The position numbers and the translations under genes were made by a program. A stretch of DNA of 64,000 nucleotides from assembly GCA_033297075.1 (NCBI GenBank), contig MU858103.1, positions 1 through 64,000 on the forward strand, given 5' to 3'. The notes beneath the pieces are model-generated. The model was given only the letters and a program-made list of their open reading frames with translations. It searched no databases and was not told the DNA's origin. Of this stretch, positions 46,101 through 56,238 are shown piece after piece. Position 1 is the first letter of the stretch. The number at the start of each line of letters is the position of its first letter. The stretch comes from Rhypophila decipiens. Its lineage: Eukaryota > Ascomycota > Sordariomycetes > Sordariales > Naviculisporaceae.

Positions 46101-47577
46101 GTAGAATCATTGGAATGTCTGAAGCACAACTTGAAGCTCCCGAGGTTGAGGAGCAACAAGGCTCACCCAAAAAGGTTGCAGTGGCTCCGGTCCCCTCAAG
46201 TTTGTTCCCAAATATATCGTGTCTCTCGCCGAATAGTTTGGTTCGAACCTCCAGGGGAAATGCGATATCCCCGTTCGCATTAGTCACGGGCAAACCCCAG
46301 AACGGCTGGAACGGCAAATCCCACGGTAGTATGTTCTTGCTGTCCGGTCCTGATAGCAAAGCCGGCATGTCCGTCTTGAAGGCAACTGTTTTGATGCTGT
46401 TGAACGACGAGATGAGGTTCATGGCAGACTTGCAGCCGTCATCGTTTGTATCCCACACGGCGCCGTCAAGGTCGTTCGCCCAACGACCACCCCATACATT
46501 ACGCCCCCCCAGGACGGTACAAGGACACCACGACGGGTCGGTTGTTGTGAACATTTGGATCTCTTCGGCCAGTGCAGGCAGATCAATGATCGTCGGTCGA
46601 CCCCCAATAAGAGTTTGATACCCAGGCCTGTGATAGAGGATCCAGATGGGAGGCTTCCAGCCACAATATGCGGTTACGCTAGCAGGTGGGGATGGATATG
46701 CTGATTCAGGGGGTCTTGGAGCTGCTACTAGTATTCTCGGACCTGACGTGAGTGTTGGGCCGTGGACTTGGTCCATTGGGGTTGGTCCTGTAAGAGAGAC
46801 CGTCGACTTGGGGACAGCAGATGGGCTCATTTTGACCGCGGGTGGCACGGTCGCTGTCGCTGTCTCGCCCACCTGTGTTGAAAATGCAGAGGTTACGGCA
46901 GGGAAACCAGCACTCATCCCGGCATATGAAAGTCCAGGTTGAAGGGCTCGATATCTGACAGGGGGCAGTTTGCGGACCTGATACTCGAAAAAGGCAAACA
47001 CGGCAAAGATGAGGACGACCAGAAGAGCCTGGAAAGGCCAGCGGAGTGGTATAGGCTTGTAATTCGGAATGAGTCTCTCTATCGAGGCCGTGTCTTCTTT
47101 TTCTTCGTGATCGCGTTCTTTGGGTTCTTTGGGGTGATTGACAGGAACGAGGTTGTCGGTGCTCTGCGTCCCGGCGAAGGGAAGAGCAAAGTGCATCTCA
47201 TGCAGCTCTATATCGCTCTGAGACATGGACAGCCTCGAGCTGACTGGGCTTACAGCACGAGAATAAGTCCCGGCTGGGGCTCGGGACATTGCACTGATGC
47301 GGACATCGACCCCTTCACAGTTCCCTAGTCGAAGAGGAATAGTCATGGCTGGACCGTCCGTGTGGTGAAGGCTGCGGTGCTCGCCATGGAATATTCTGGT
47401 CGAGTCGTCAGCTGGTTCATTATCGACCTCGGGCCTTAGCAGTTCCTCGGTGCTCTGTGTATAAGGCGAGGTCCTCCGTTGCCATGGATAATCTGAGATG
47501 TCCACTTCTGGGGGTATAACAAAACGAGGTGTCTCTGGTCGAGTTGGATGGGCGTTGCCCTTCTCCATGGTTGACAT
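43123..47577 (-). CDS. Large multi-pass membrane protein, DUF3433 type
   Basis: Intronless, 1484 residues. A cytosolic-like N-terminus (1-178) is followed by a membrane segment PFQALLVVLIFAVFAFFEYQV (about 180-200). A presumed lumenal or extracellular region of about 700 residues follows, including a Cys-containing domain (PSWCPCTVLGGRNVWGG, GEPCCSSTSGASSCASD, CADLATLTFPLTAEVC). A roughly 250-residue Ser/Thr-rich stretch (about 540-800) is likely O-glycosylated. The C-terminal half has several membrane spans and the DUF3433-like phrase RWRTGFATEPWSIASMSSLL. The family is fungal-specific and of unknown function; the layout suggests a wall- or surface-anchored sensor, which is inference. The family call rests on recalled pattern, not a search. 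Confidence 0.75.
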   Translation of the reverse strand: MSTMEKGNAHPTRPETPRFVIPPEVDISDYPWQRRTSPYTQSTEELLRPEVDNEPADDSTRIFHGEHRSLHHTDGPAMTIPLRLGNCEGVDVRISAMSRAPAGTYSRAVSPVSSRLSMSQSDIELHEMHFALPFAGTQSTDNLVPVNHPKEPKERDHEEKEDTASIERLIPNYKPIPLRWPFQALLVVLIFAVFAFFEYQVRKLPPVRYRALQPGLSYAGMSAGFPAVTSAFSTQVGETATATVPPAVKMSPSAVPKSTVSLTGPTPMDQVHGPTLTSGPRILVAAPRPPESAYPSPPASVTAYCGWKPPIWILYHRPGYQTLIGGRPTIIDLPALAEEIQMFTTTDPSWCPCTVLGGRNVWGGRWANDLDGAVWDTNDDGCKSAMNLISSFNSIKTVAFKTDMPALLSGPDSKNILPWDLPFQPFWGLPVTNANGDIAFPLEVRTKLFGERHDIFGNKLEGTGATATFLGEPCCSSTSGASSCASDIPMILPLVCADLATLTFPLTAEVCTEFVPYTQPCDAGATVLETIWWTLPFGRPLGTTASSTASSTTPSSTTPTISSTARISSTESADLTVSISSTASRASTETSILSSRERSLTGSAASSVSTTSTMSTESMEITSSRLSASVPNTQSPPSDVNLSNQSTTTELFTAISSVTPIPIASSQSGKIGHLISIESTSAEFLTSKSISGTRETTVSSSSGKIAIPIVVDTTPTDARSSAPTTRSDTGTVGTWHTTMTEGNFAKSTQALSISSTVSSDVQNIASRTPLVSSGAHPVSEAKMGNAGELSPLTAIGGTNNNKQLGALGNEGATAVTSEKQRTVSDVTVIYYHKGTPVRTAAFTQCPSKFASLRPGTYTIDLDRNGQTTVFVLATPTPSREPRPPPPPGPISPDSYGAFFNLRSEADYLMASLVPVLIATLLKIPIQILTGSVNLALPFRALAKYKGGAQAQDSLFLSQRAISAPLVAIRFLTRARDPLALLNVILSTLSVTLVPLSTETIRLEYTSMYCSAAGDMCAYGLRNAGTPLRVAEAFLVIMAVLIIIIGIMLARWRTGFATEPWSIASMSSLLASSEPELRTLLRSIPSGGKYITDSQISDVLKANRFRLCYYTSPVLTHKRSGKPRPKYAIQVLPVIPVDNSPIRPTTRDPPERRSNTPKKRFWHVNPATRDISIRVTALIVHVGLLILILYYENTTMDTTFEAFMDSESFGVRLSLTTFGTAVSGFWDYYFFRMSVWSQKTDKCLLTLYFDTEISDTHIHTLLAARPRSARDSILLAPPSNPFIGLYRFIRSKDAFAFSIALTALLAKFTPILFANIPFRNTVTWKNHEACTWLAVAILTWMVIVLAGSLLGELRFRGRHILAFFGVESKAREINDDSGNRKRAKNMPVGMDTIIGCMYYLVWSDRMLRDFEGLGTVQQRERDKLVSGMGRLYTMREFPCQDAFKFGKGPHQNKVNGVGIDYWVAEAPKSTRSRTSTGDGSNSDGC

Positions 47578-48931
47578 GGTGAAGTACTCGTTCCCGGCGA
47601 TCCAAGACGCTCACGGTGGTCACTGGTGGGGGAAGAGGCGGACATGGACTGCTATGAATCATTTGATGGAGATTTCGGGAACCGGGTGGTGCCCATCTTT
47701 AGGAACATTGTCCACCCCTGTCTCTTCTATGGCTGTCCCTATCCTGAGGCAGACAAGTTGACCAAGTATCGCGACGCATCTAGAGCCAGGGTATGTTTGT
47801 CAGCACTAATGCGACAGATATCTATAATCTCTCATGGTGAATCAAAAACCATCGACTTACAGTCCTATAACAACCGGCCGCCACTATACCGCCCATGCGA
47901 TTGCGCACCCAGACTACCGTTCAAGACGGTAGTAACCGTGGCTCTGATGTTACACCAACGCCCGCGATGTGCATTCGGCGGCACGGTAAAAGACCGGACT
48001 AGGCCCATCAAAGGGCCAACAAGCCCTCAAATAGGCGTTCTCCAACTGTAAAGTTGCGGTGTGTCTGACTGGCAAGTTCGCCTGGGGCCAAAAGATAGAG
48101 AAAAGACGGTTGATCCCGAAAACTGGGTGCACTGCCACTTTCTGCCGGCTAGTAGTATGGAGGCATTGTATTAACGACCGGGACTTTGTATATTACGAGA
48201 ATTCGCTTGGGGCGTGGTATATCCCGGTCTTCTCGCCGGCGATGTGTTTCGGCGGCGTTGACGCACCGGAGACCGCCTCCCCGGTGAAAGTGAACCAATG
48301 GGGTTAAATAATATCTGGTTCGGTTGTCGTATCATAGGGCTGTGCGCAATCCCAACAAGTCTCAATGGAGCATATTGAAAGGCGAGGTTTGTTGACCTGG
48401 ATCTGCAAAGGACAGTGTGCCATTTGATTGTGAAGCAGGAGCAAAATGATGACTTGAATGGTGTTGGCCAGTAAAGGTGGTCGGAGCGGCGGATAATCAT
48501 CGGATCACAGCATCACACCGATGTGAGTCAGTGCCCTGCTTTGAACCCGGACTATGAGTAACATCAACGGGCACCGGTATGTATCCTGCTCCGAATTGAG
48601 CAGTCGCGAACCGGTGGTGCCTTCCTGAAGTTCCTGTTCTCAGGTGACTCCGCACCAAACTCCAGGTTCCTCACCTCCACAGTCAACTATGTGAAAGGAA
48701 GAAACTCATGGCCTGCCATTGTGATTAGTCTATGGTCTTGATGAAAACACCGTAACACCTCCCCTTCCTCCGGTCCAAATCTATTATATCCAACAACAAT
48801 CGTGCCTGAAGAAAAAAAGAAAGAAAGAAAACCCGTGATTTCCCCAGCTCCAGTCAGGCTAGCAACATCATATAGTAGCGAGCCCTGGTTCAGTCCCTTT
48901 GCCAAAAGAAAAAGAAAAACAGTCAGATCAT
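47578..48931. promoter_or_regulatory. Upstream region of the DUF3433-type gene
   Basis: About 1.35 kb between two minus-strand genes. It should include the promoter of the large membrane protein. No coding exon recognised. Confidence 0.45.
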
Positions 48932-49286
48932 CTACATGATACTGCAACTAACGCAGCATCCACCTTTGGCGCCTTCTCCACTGCCACCACCAGGCATCTT
49001 CTCATCGTGTCTAGGCGGGTTATCATGCTTGGGCGGCTCGTGCTTTTGTTGCGGTGGTGGTGAATGCTGCTGCTGGGGCTTGGGAGGATCAGGCTTCTTG
49101 GCCTCTTGCTTGACTTCTTGTTTGGCACCTTGCTTGCCGCCCTGCTTGACTACTTGGGCGCCGACCTTTGCGATCTATTTTGGAGGTTACTGTTAGGATT
49201 GGCGATGGATTTGGATATTTGTGGAATGTGTTGTGTGAAGAAGAAGAACTGGATGGATGACTTACTCCGCCGACGAGACCGGGCAT
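48932..49286 (-). CDS. Small Lys/Gln/Pro-rich protein with C-terminal CaaX box
   Basis: Exons 49286-49266 (MPGLVGG) and 49174-48932 join across a 91-bp intron with a GTAAGT donor to 87 residues. The sequence is IAKVGAQVVKQGGKQGAKQE..., a Lys/Gln-rich stretch, then a Pro/His-rich linker and the end KGGCCVSCSIM. The final CSIM fits the CaaX prenylation rule with Met favouring farnesyl transfer, and the adjacent Cys80-Cys81 could be palmitoylated, as in Ras. No globular domain is visible, so a membrane-tethered, probably disordered polypeptide is expected. I do not recognise a named family. Codon use is GC-rich at third positions, supporting a real gene. Confidence 0.78.
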
Positions 49287-50230
49287 TTGGTCGGAATGTG
49301 AAGTGAATTAGGATTATAAGATTCAGGAAGTAATATTGTAGGTATCAAGAGATCAACTCTGATTTTATTTTTCGTTCGGCAGAGGTTGTGTTGGTTGAGG
49401 CTGTAGGTTGTTTCTTGTAATTATGGATAGGTAATTAGGTATTCGCTTTTCGAAATTCAAAGACCGGGGATGTCAAGGCTAGATATAGTGGAAGATGTCA
49501 AAGTGGCAGGCATCTCGAGCATGCTGCCATGGGCAAAATATCACCGACATGGGATACAAGTTCCATGCATTCCAACGATCTCAGATCTGGTCTCGTGGAA
49601 CTGGCCAGGATAAGCCCGTCGGCCGCTTGCTTAACAGGAGATAAGGTCGTGATGTGGCGGGTGTTCTCCGGAACTGCAACTTTTTCCATTTGATAAAGCT
49701 CGGACTAACAAGAATATGGCCAGACAATTGGTCGTGGCGTTTTATAAAGAGGTATAGGGCTGGCCACGTCAAGTTTCGGATGCTTATCGTCGTCAAGAAT
49801 GAGATGCGGCTGTTGTTTCGGACTTAAGGGATGTCATAACTTTATCTGCCGTTGCCGGAATATGATTGACCTTCTTTCGCTATGATTAGGAGGAGTTGTT
49901 GGTTGGCTGCCTCTTGCGGCGAACTTTTGTCCAGGTCTCTTGGTCTGGCCGTGGGCTGTGGCCGGTTATATCACCAAGTCTGACAGGGAAAGTTGGGGCG
50001 GTTGGTCGACCTTGTGCAAAGATGTCTGTTACACTCTTTTCAAAATTGAGTGCAACTGAAACGGTAAAACATCAATGACCGGATTGTGCCACAATCCTCT
50101 GCCGCATCTCTATCTCCGAGTCCAGCGTTTTTTTTCGCTGGCTCTATTCTTGCTGAGAATGTTGGCCCAATTAGGCGATATTCATAGGACATAACACATC
50201 CTATACCAAACCTCCAAGAAAGTCCATCCA
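49287..50230. promoter_or_regulatory. Upstream region of the CaaX-box gene
   Basis: About 940 bp between the CaaX gene start and the Zn2Cys6 gene stop. No exon recognised. Confidence 0.45.
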
Positions 50231-52043
50231 TCACCACCTAATAACAACAGGCTTTTTCACCCAATGTCCCAGTCCTCCTCCCTCCCCTTCCTCCCTAAAA
50301 AAGAATCTACCCCTGAGTTCCCGTCTCCGATCAGCAAACAATCCCTCCCTCATCCGCAACCTTGCAAACTGTTCTTCCAAGCTATCCCCGGCCATCTCAT
50401 TCGCCTCCTCCAACTGAACACTCGCCCCGGCAATAGCAACCGCCGCTTCACTACTCCAGAATGCATCCCTCCTTGGGTATTTCTTTAGTAAGTCTAAAGC
50501 CTTAAGTCGTACACTTGCATCGCGGCATTTCATGGCTGTTAGGAAGAGCGAGAGGGTTGGGCCGTTGTCTAGTGTAAACCTTTTCTCTTCTTTCCCTTCG
50601 CCAGACTGCGAGGAGGAAGAGTCACCACCGTGTGAGAGCATAATCTCGCTTAACCGCACAATCTCACGAAATCGAGGGGTGACGTTGTAGATGGTCATGT
50701 AATCGGTGAAATAGGCTGAGCGGAGGCAGATCCAGGAAATGTGGTATTGCTGAAGCAGTGAAATCGACTGGATATATGGGATTGGGTCAAGTTTCTGATT
50801 GGTTCGGGCCGTGATGTAGAGTGGTAGAAAGGCTTTGTGCCAGGATTCGAGCACGGTTATTTTGTGGGATGGGGTTGGTTGCATGTCGAAGACTTTGTTG
50901 TTTTCGGGTTCATCGACTTTTGGGGAACTTGAATGGTCTGACTCCTCGGAGTCATGGCTAGAGTTGTCGTCGTCTGTGCTTGGTGCCGGCATCCTGGGAC
51001 GGGAGGCCGAAAAGCAGGTGCCCTGGCACCGGCCTTCTCCTTCATCTGGAGCTGGGTCAGAGTGTAATGACCGGTAGAGGACCAGATCCCACCAGCGCCG
51101 TGCTTGTGCGAGGCTAGTGAAGCGCCTGGGGATGTCACTTTCGTCAAGTGCTGGCGATGATGATGGTCCGCCAGCTGCTGAGTAGACACGGGGTGATCGT
51201 CTCCACCTGTCCAAGAGCCCGACCGTCCAGGACTGGTAGTCCAATCGTTGGAGGACCTGAAGAATCTCATCATCTAGTGTTGAGTCTTCATAAATATTGG
51301 AATCAGGTGGCTGGTTGCTCTTCTTGAGGCTCTCGAGGATCTTGAGGCCATGGTTGATGTGATTCGCTGCCGTACCATAGCTCCCGTCCAAGGTCTCGAA
51401 GCAAGCAAACAAGATGGACGCAATTAGTGTACTGCGGATGGTGTTGTCATTGAGAGCGCCACTCCGGTTCTGTACAAGATGAATCGCACGTCCGTAGTAG
51501 TTGATGGCGGCATTATAGTGCAGATTACTCGTTCCGGCTGCTGGGAGCCCGCCGCCATGATATTTGGCATTTACCATGGCGCCGACGGCAATGGCTGCGT
51601 ACCGGACAAAGGGCTCTTCATGGCTCAGCTGTGGGATGGTCCGGCTGAACAGGTCGAACTGAAACCATTCCCCGCCGAGGTTGGCCGCGAGGGCTTGCCA
51701 GTTGTCAAAATAAGTCCTTTCCCAGTCGTGCTTGAAGACTTTGCTTGCAGAATCTGGTTCGACGAGGAGTTGCAGCTCGTTGTCGACTTCACCATTGGCT
51801 CTCGACGGGTTCAGATTGCTGTAGCCTTCACAATAGCCACGCCACTTGAGGCATCTGTGGCACGAGGGTTTGGCTTCGTCGCATTTGAGGTGTCGTTTCT
51901 TGCCTGGTAACGAGAATGGTTAACCAGTTGTACATGAGCACAAACTTGAATATGAACCTACATGTATCACACCCAGATCGGACTTTGGGGCCGCTCGAAC
52001 GGGTTATCTTGGGCCGGTTGTCCAGGGCAAATGTCACCACCAT
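50231..52043 (-). CDS. Zn(2)-C6 fungal-type transcription factor
   Basis: Exons 52043-51962 and 51903-50231 give 584 residues. The binuclear cluster spans the 58-bp intron: SGCDTCKKRHLKCDEAKPSCHRCLKWRGYC, Cys at 25, 28, 35, 42, 45 and 52 (CX2CX6CX6CX2CX6C), all six present. The rest is the helical fungal transcription-factor region, for example HYNAAINYYGRAIHLVQ and TLIASILFACFETLDGSYGTAANHINHGLKILE, plus an acidic Ser/Asp-rich stretch. The target genes are unknown. It may regulate a neighbour, but the nearest genes (CaaX protein, PSF2) do not form a clear pathway, so none is assigned. The start is the only Met ahead of the cluster in frame. Confidence 0.93.
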
Positions 52044-53114
52044 TGGACCAAGACTTTGAGCTCTGGCAGATCAGCACGCGAAGCTATGAGTATGTGGGTG
52101 TATGCCATGTCCATGGGAGTAGCCTACCTGTTCTGGGCCATCGTCAGTGTGGTGTTGGACTTGTTGGGGGGCATAATGTTGGCAGTATGGCCTACAAGTT
52201 CCCTTTTTCAAATGTTCGCACTAGAAAATGGTAAAATGGCAGAACACGAGAGATGCTGGGAGGTGCCATTAACACCATCTAAATATTCTGTTTTGGGTGA
52301 ATCCTGGCCATGGCCGTGATCGAATCCTCACCGTGCATATTGGCAGCATTGGCTTAGTAACTCGTCAACAAAAGTGCTGTTCCCTCAGCCGTGCGAGCTA
52401 TCGCCAAGATGTGCAAATCGATATAGGTGTATTGTTCTCCTCGGAGGTCAGGATGACATGATGATTCAGTGACGGGATTTGGTACAGACCCCGGTCTGAT
52501 GAATCTATTCTCGGAATTTTGCTGCCGTGGCATTCTGGCTCGCCGCTCCTGTTACGACCCTCGCATCGGAAAAGAAGAGGTGTTGTGGAAAGGCAGCAGT
52601 GTGCGGATAGCTCCGTCTCTGCACTTTCGTCTCGGCATGATGACCGAAAAGGGCAATTCGTAATTACCAACTAGGACATGTTTCCCTGATATCGCGGGCG
52701 ATCCAACTAATGCAGATTTGATGATCACCATGGATTAACATTATCCATTGGACGCCCGTGATGCGGCCTTGACCAGTAAGGTGTAAAAGAAGAACGAGTA
52801 CGTAAAAGCCTAAAAGGTTCCTGCCGCCGTGATGTTAAAATTCACACCACATATGTATGCACCCTTTTTGTGCTACCTCAACCAGGGTATCCTGTGAGTA
52901 AGGAGAACACGCCGTTTTATCTCCGGATAGCTGAAGGGCAGCCAACGTAACCGTGAGCGGATAACGCACTGGATACACAGCGCAATAGAATCCCAGGGCT
53001 TATGCTAAGAGGAGAGAGAGAGCATGGCAAGCAGGGCTCCTAACAAATTAAGGTCTAACAAAGTAAGGCCAAAGTAAGTCAACACAACGTAAGTTAAGAA
53101 TCAGCCCAAAATAA

Positions 53115-53341
53115 GGCAAAGTGACCCCCTCCCCTTGCCTCAGAAATCTTCATCCCTTAAACCCTCCGACATAACCCTAACCCTGGCTGCTTACGAACTA
53201 ACCATACACCATGAGGGTTAGGGTTATAGATGGTGGATTAAGGATCCAAGGTATGCGTAGGAGTTGAACTGTATGCCTTGATCAAAGCAAGGTCGTCCGG
53301 GAAATCTTCAAAGTATGGCAAAGGTGACCCCCTACCTTGCC
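53115..53341. repeat. Nested repeat element with inverted telomere-like motifs
   Basis: A perfect 14-bp inverted repeat, ATAACCCTAACCCT at 53171-53184 and its complement at 53214-53227, encloses a 29-bp loop. Outward the arms stay similar for about another 16 bp (CCTTAA..CC..CC at 53155 against the complement ending near 53243). Outside these lie two 25-bp imperfect direct copies, GGCAAAG(G)TGACCCCCT..CCTTGCC at 53115-53139 and 53317-53341, and GAAATCTTCA also occurs on both sides (about 53143 and 53301). The motifs match the TTAGGG telomere repeat. A small MITE-like element or a scar of repair is possible. Confidence 0.7.
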
Positions 53342-53819
53342 TTACTTTGGTTGGAACCCCCATGGCAAGGCCGGCGGTGAAGGGCCGTCAGCGTCAATTC
53401 TTAAGTAAATCTTTTTGGGGTTTTTACTTTCGCAGGTCCACGCGGCAATCCTCAATTGAAAAATCCACAGTCAGACATAGTCAGCGTCAATATTAAGGGG
53501 GAAAGTGGTCTTGCGTTGATACAAGATTCCATGTCCATGGGACGGACAGGATAACTGACGCTTGGAGAGAGGCGTCGAGAGGCTGCTTTCTCCTTGTGTT
53601 TATCCTGGATATGAAACCCGCGTTGGCTCGCCTTGTTGATGGGATTGCCGTATTCTGGTAGTTATATCCCAAAAAGGGCAACTTGTTGACAAGATCGGTT
53701 CAGCCTTGTGGAGGTGTAGTAGCGCGCAAAACAGACGAGTTCCACCCGCCAAGCCTGGACCGTCATTACGTACATGTACCCCACTTCCCGCTCACAGTGC
53801 GAACCCCGCTGACACAGAC

Positions 53820-53825
53820 GCGTCC
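53820..53825. promoter_or_regulatory. MluI cell-cycle box (ACGCGT) upstream of PSF2
   Basis: ACGCGT lies 184 bp upstream of the PSF2 start. The same hexamer precedes CDC45. An MBF-type role in G1/S control is inferred from yeast. Confidence 0.35.
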
Positions 53826-54008
53826 CACTTACCAACTTTGGACCTCGAGCAATTGAACAAGGACCCAAAAGTTCATGCGGCCGAACTCGAAAGCTTCAAC
53901 ACTTCCAGAAGCGCATCCTACCTGTCTTAACCTCGAGAATTTGAAGCCTCCCAACCATGAGGTGATACCGCGCCGTTTGCTCCCAAGACCGTCCGACACA
54001 GACACAAA

Positions 54009-54839
54009 ATGGCCCACCCCTTACCTCCGGGTCTAACCCCCGCCGAAGTGGCCTTCCTGGCTGAGATGGAAATGGTCACCATAGTACCGCGACAGCGTAT
54101 AGAAAGCATCGATCTCCTCGGCGTAAGTCTACCCTTTCCCACACACACACGCGGCCAAGGAATCATTCGCCTCTAACTCGTTCCCCTCTCCCAGGGCAAA
54201 ACCCCGACCCTCCGACCTCCCCATCGCGCGCAAGTCCCTCTCTGGCTAGCCCTCCTCCTCAAGAAACAAAACCGCGCCAACATCGTCCCGCCTCCGTGGC
54301 TGCACCCTGCCTCTCTACAATCCATCATTCAGCGCGAAAAGGTCGAGGACCCGGTTGCCTTTTCCCCACCACCGCCGCCTCCTTCGCGTATAAAGATTGG
54401 GGGTACAGCGGAGCGCATCAACGACGCAAGCGACGGTGTTTCTCCGCCATTTTTACCAAGCTGCACGGCTGACGCGCCATCGGGGTTTTTACCATATCAT
54501 TGGCAAGAAGTCGCCGAGGCGTTGTTGGCCCATGCGGGGGATGATATGCCTGCGTCGGCGGGAGAAGTACGGGGGTTATTGAGGGACCTGGCGGAAATAA
54601 GAGCGGCCAAGCTGAGGAGTAGTTCTAGTGCGTTTGAGGGATTTGGAGATGCCGGTGTGAGTTTGACAGGTGTCGGGGCTATGGAATTGGCAGACAATAG
54701 GGCGTTCTTGCTGGGTGTTATTGATGGCGTTCGGACGCTGGGGGCGGGTGCTGAGGCGACTAGGAGAGAGCAGGAGGAAGAGGAGAGGGCGGAGAGGGGC
54801 GATGAGTTTAACGATAGTGACGAGGAGATGGGTATCTGA
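54009..54839 (+). CDS. psf2: GINS complex subunit PSF2
   Basis: Exons 54009-54122 and 54195-54839 give 252 residues. The N-terminus [38 protein letters not shown] is characteristic of Psf2, followed by [24 protein letters not shown] Pro/Ser-rich insert of about 50 residues follows, then the GINS helical domain [20 protein letters not shown] and [21 protein letters not shown], with the C-terminal [27 protein letters not shown]. The tail is acidic. Psf2 with Sld5, Psf1 and Psf3 forms GINS, which with Cdc45 and MCM2-7 makes the replicative helicase. Slightly longer than yeast Psf2 (213 residues) because of the insert and tail. Confidence 0.96.
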
Positions 54840-55629
54840 GGTCTGTGAGGTCTGTGAGGAAGGACTTGACAGCTTGAAAAGGCCCGTCTTGTTCAGGTCT
54901 CGCCAACCCCCGCTCCAGGGTTGCATACCGATATTAGTGGATGCAGTAGTCTGCTCACTCCATACTCTCGAGCTGCACCATTGCAGCTACGTTGCTTGGT
55001 AGTTGGCACACATTTGGCGTCTGGTTAGAGCTGGTGTGGTGCGTACCGTCACGATGATGCCGCATGACTGCCCGGCGATATGCCTTGGCTTGTTGTCCAG
55101 CAGCGCGGGGATCTACTAGAGAAAGGACAGGTGATGATGGACAATCAACCTCAACAACGAGGTCACGACTCCCTGAAACTATTTTCAGGAGTACAAAGAG
55201 CAATGGCGGGACACGCAACTAGAACAAACAAAGAAACGACCACGGCACGAATCCTTGGTTCAAGACATGGGAGACATTATTGGATGGGGATAGGGGTCGA
55301 CGTTTTATACAACGATGGTACACGACTAAACTACGAAGAATAGGGTGGGTATCACGCCCTAGATAGCCGTGAATGACCAGAGAGAAATCTGAACCAAGAG
55401 CAGTTACCCAAACGCCCGGTATCGCTGACTTGTTCTCCAACACAGCGATACCTGTCTAACATGGAGCTGAAGGACAACTATTTACCCTAAACCAAAACAT
55501 TTACCACATGGTATTTCCGAATATATCCCATTCTCTTCCTCCCTCTTCACTTCATGAAGTGCGACCGCACCACTTTTGTACCCAGATTCTTTTTCAAATC
55601 CTTCCTTGCTGAGTGAGGCAGGCAGCCAT
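54840..55629. other. Convergent intergenic region
   Basis: About 790 bp between the PSF2 stop and the stop of the AT-hook-like gene on the other strand. No further gene recognised. Confidence 0.5.
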
Positions 55630-56238
55630 CTACTTCCTCCTAGTATTCCTCGTGGAATTTTCAGTACGCTCAACATAGGAAAAGGTACTAGGCACAGCTC
55701 TTCCTCTACTGTCGAGCTCGACGGGCTGTTGCCGGTTCCGCCCGGCCTGGGCGCGCGTGACGCGGGGAGTGATTCTCGCGAGCTCAGCTTCCCTGCGCTG
55801 GCGGCGAGCTTCCCGACGGGCGTTTCGCGCGGCTATTTGAGCGGGCGTGAGGGGAGGTCTGGGGGGGTGTATTCTGGGTCTGCCGCGGCCCCGTCTTGGA
55901 GGCGCGGGGGCCACGGGGCCTGCGCCTGCGCCCCCGCCAGGGTGGCTGGGGGTGGTGCCTGGCGTGACTGTGGGGGGGGCTGCTGGGGTGGCGATTGTGC
56001 TTGGTACGCTGGGCTGGGTGCTTGGCGCGGTTCCTGGGGTTGTGGTGGTGTTTTGTTGGGCCGGAGTTTGAGGAGTCTGAGGGGGTTGGTTTGGAGGCTG
56101 GTTTGGAGGCTGGTTTGGAGGCTGGTTTGGAGGCTGGCTTGGAGCGCTCATCTTGGCGGTTTGTTTACTTTGGGTTTGGTTAGATGTGGTGGTGGTTGCT
56201 GCACTGGTGCTCAAGTTGGCAGAGAGAAAAGTAGGCAA
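55630..56238 (-). CDS. Low-complexity protein with an AT-hook-like motif
   Basis: Open frame of 202 residues from 56238, or 173 from the internal Met at 56151 (MSAPSQPPNQ). The first half is Ser/Thr/Gln/Pro-rich and contains PPNQ repeated four to five times from a 12-bp tandem DNA repeat. The middle is Pro/Gly/Ala-rich, with PRRGRGRPRIHPP at about residues 115-126, which matches the AT-hook core (G-R-P flanked by basic residues). The C-terminal part is a basic helix, AQIAARNARREARRQRREAELARI, followed by a polar tail. A DNA-binding, possibly chromatin-associated role is inference. Base composition is very GC-rich and no intron is seen. It could be a fortuitous long frame, but the basic helix and AT-hook argue for a real gene. 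Confidence 0.6.
   Translation of the reverse strand: MPTFLSANLSTSAATTTTSNQTQSKQTAKMSAPSQPPNQPPNQPPNQPPNQPPQTPQTPAQQNTTTTPGTAPSTQPSVPSTIATPAAPPTVTPGTTPSHPGGGAGAGPVAPAPPRRGRGRPRIHPPRPPLTPAQIAARNARREARRQRREAELARITPRVTRAQAGRNRQQPVELDSRGRAVPSTFSYVERTENSTRNTRRK
56087..56146. repeat. 12-bp tandem repeat coding for PPNQ
   Basis: GGTTTGGAGGCT is repeated four times with a fifth diverged copy. Being a multiple of three, unit gain or loss keeps the frame of the overlapping low-complexity gene. Confidence 0.9.

Larger units (their letters stand above)
52044..54008. promoter_or_regulatory. Divergent region between Zn2Cys6 gene and PSF2, with nested repeats
   Basis: About 2 kb between divergent genes. 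The central 53.1-53.35 kb holds a compact set of direct and inverted repeats including telomere-like motifs. An ACGCGT box lies 184 bp before PSF2. No coding exon is supported. Confidence 0.55.
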
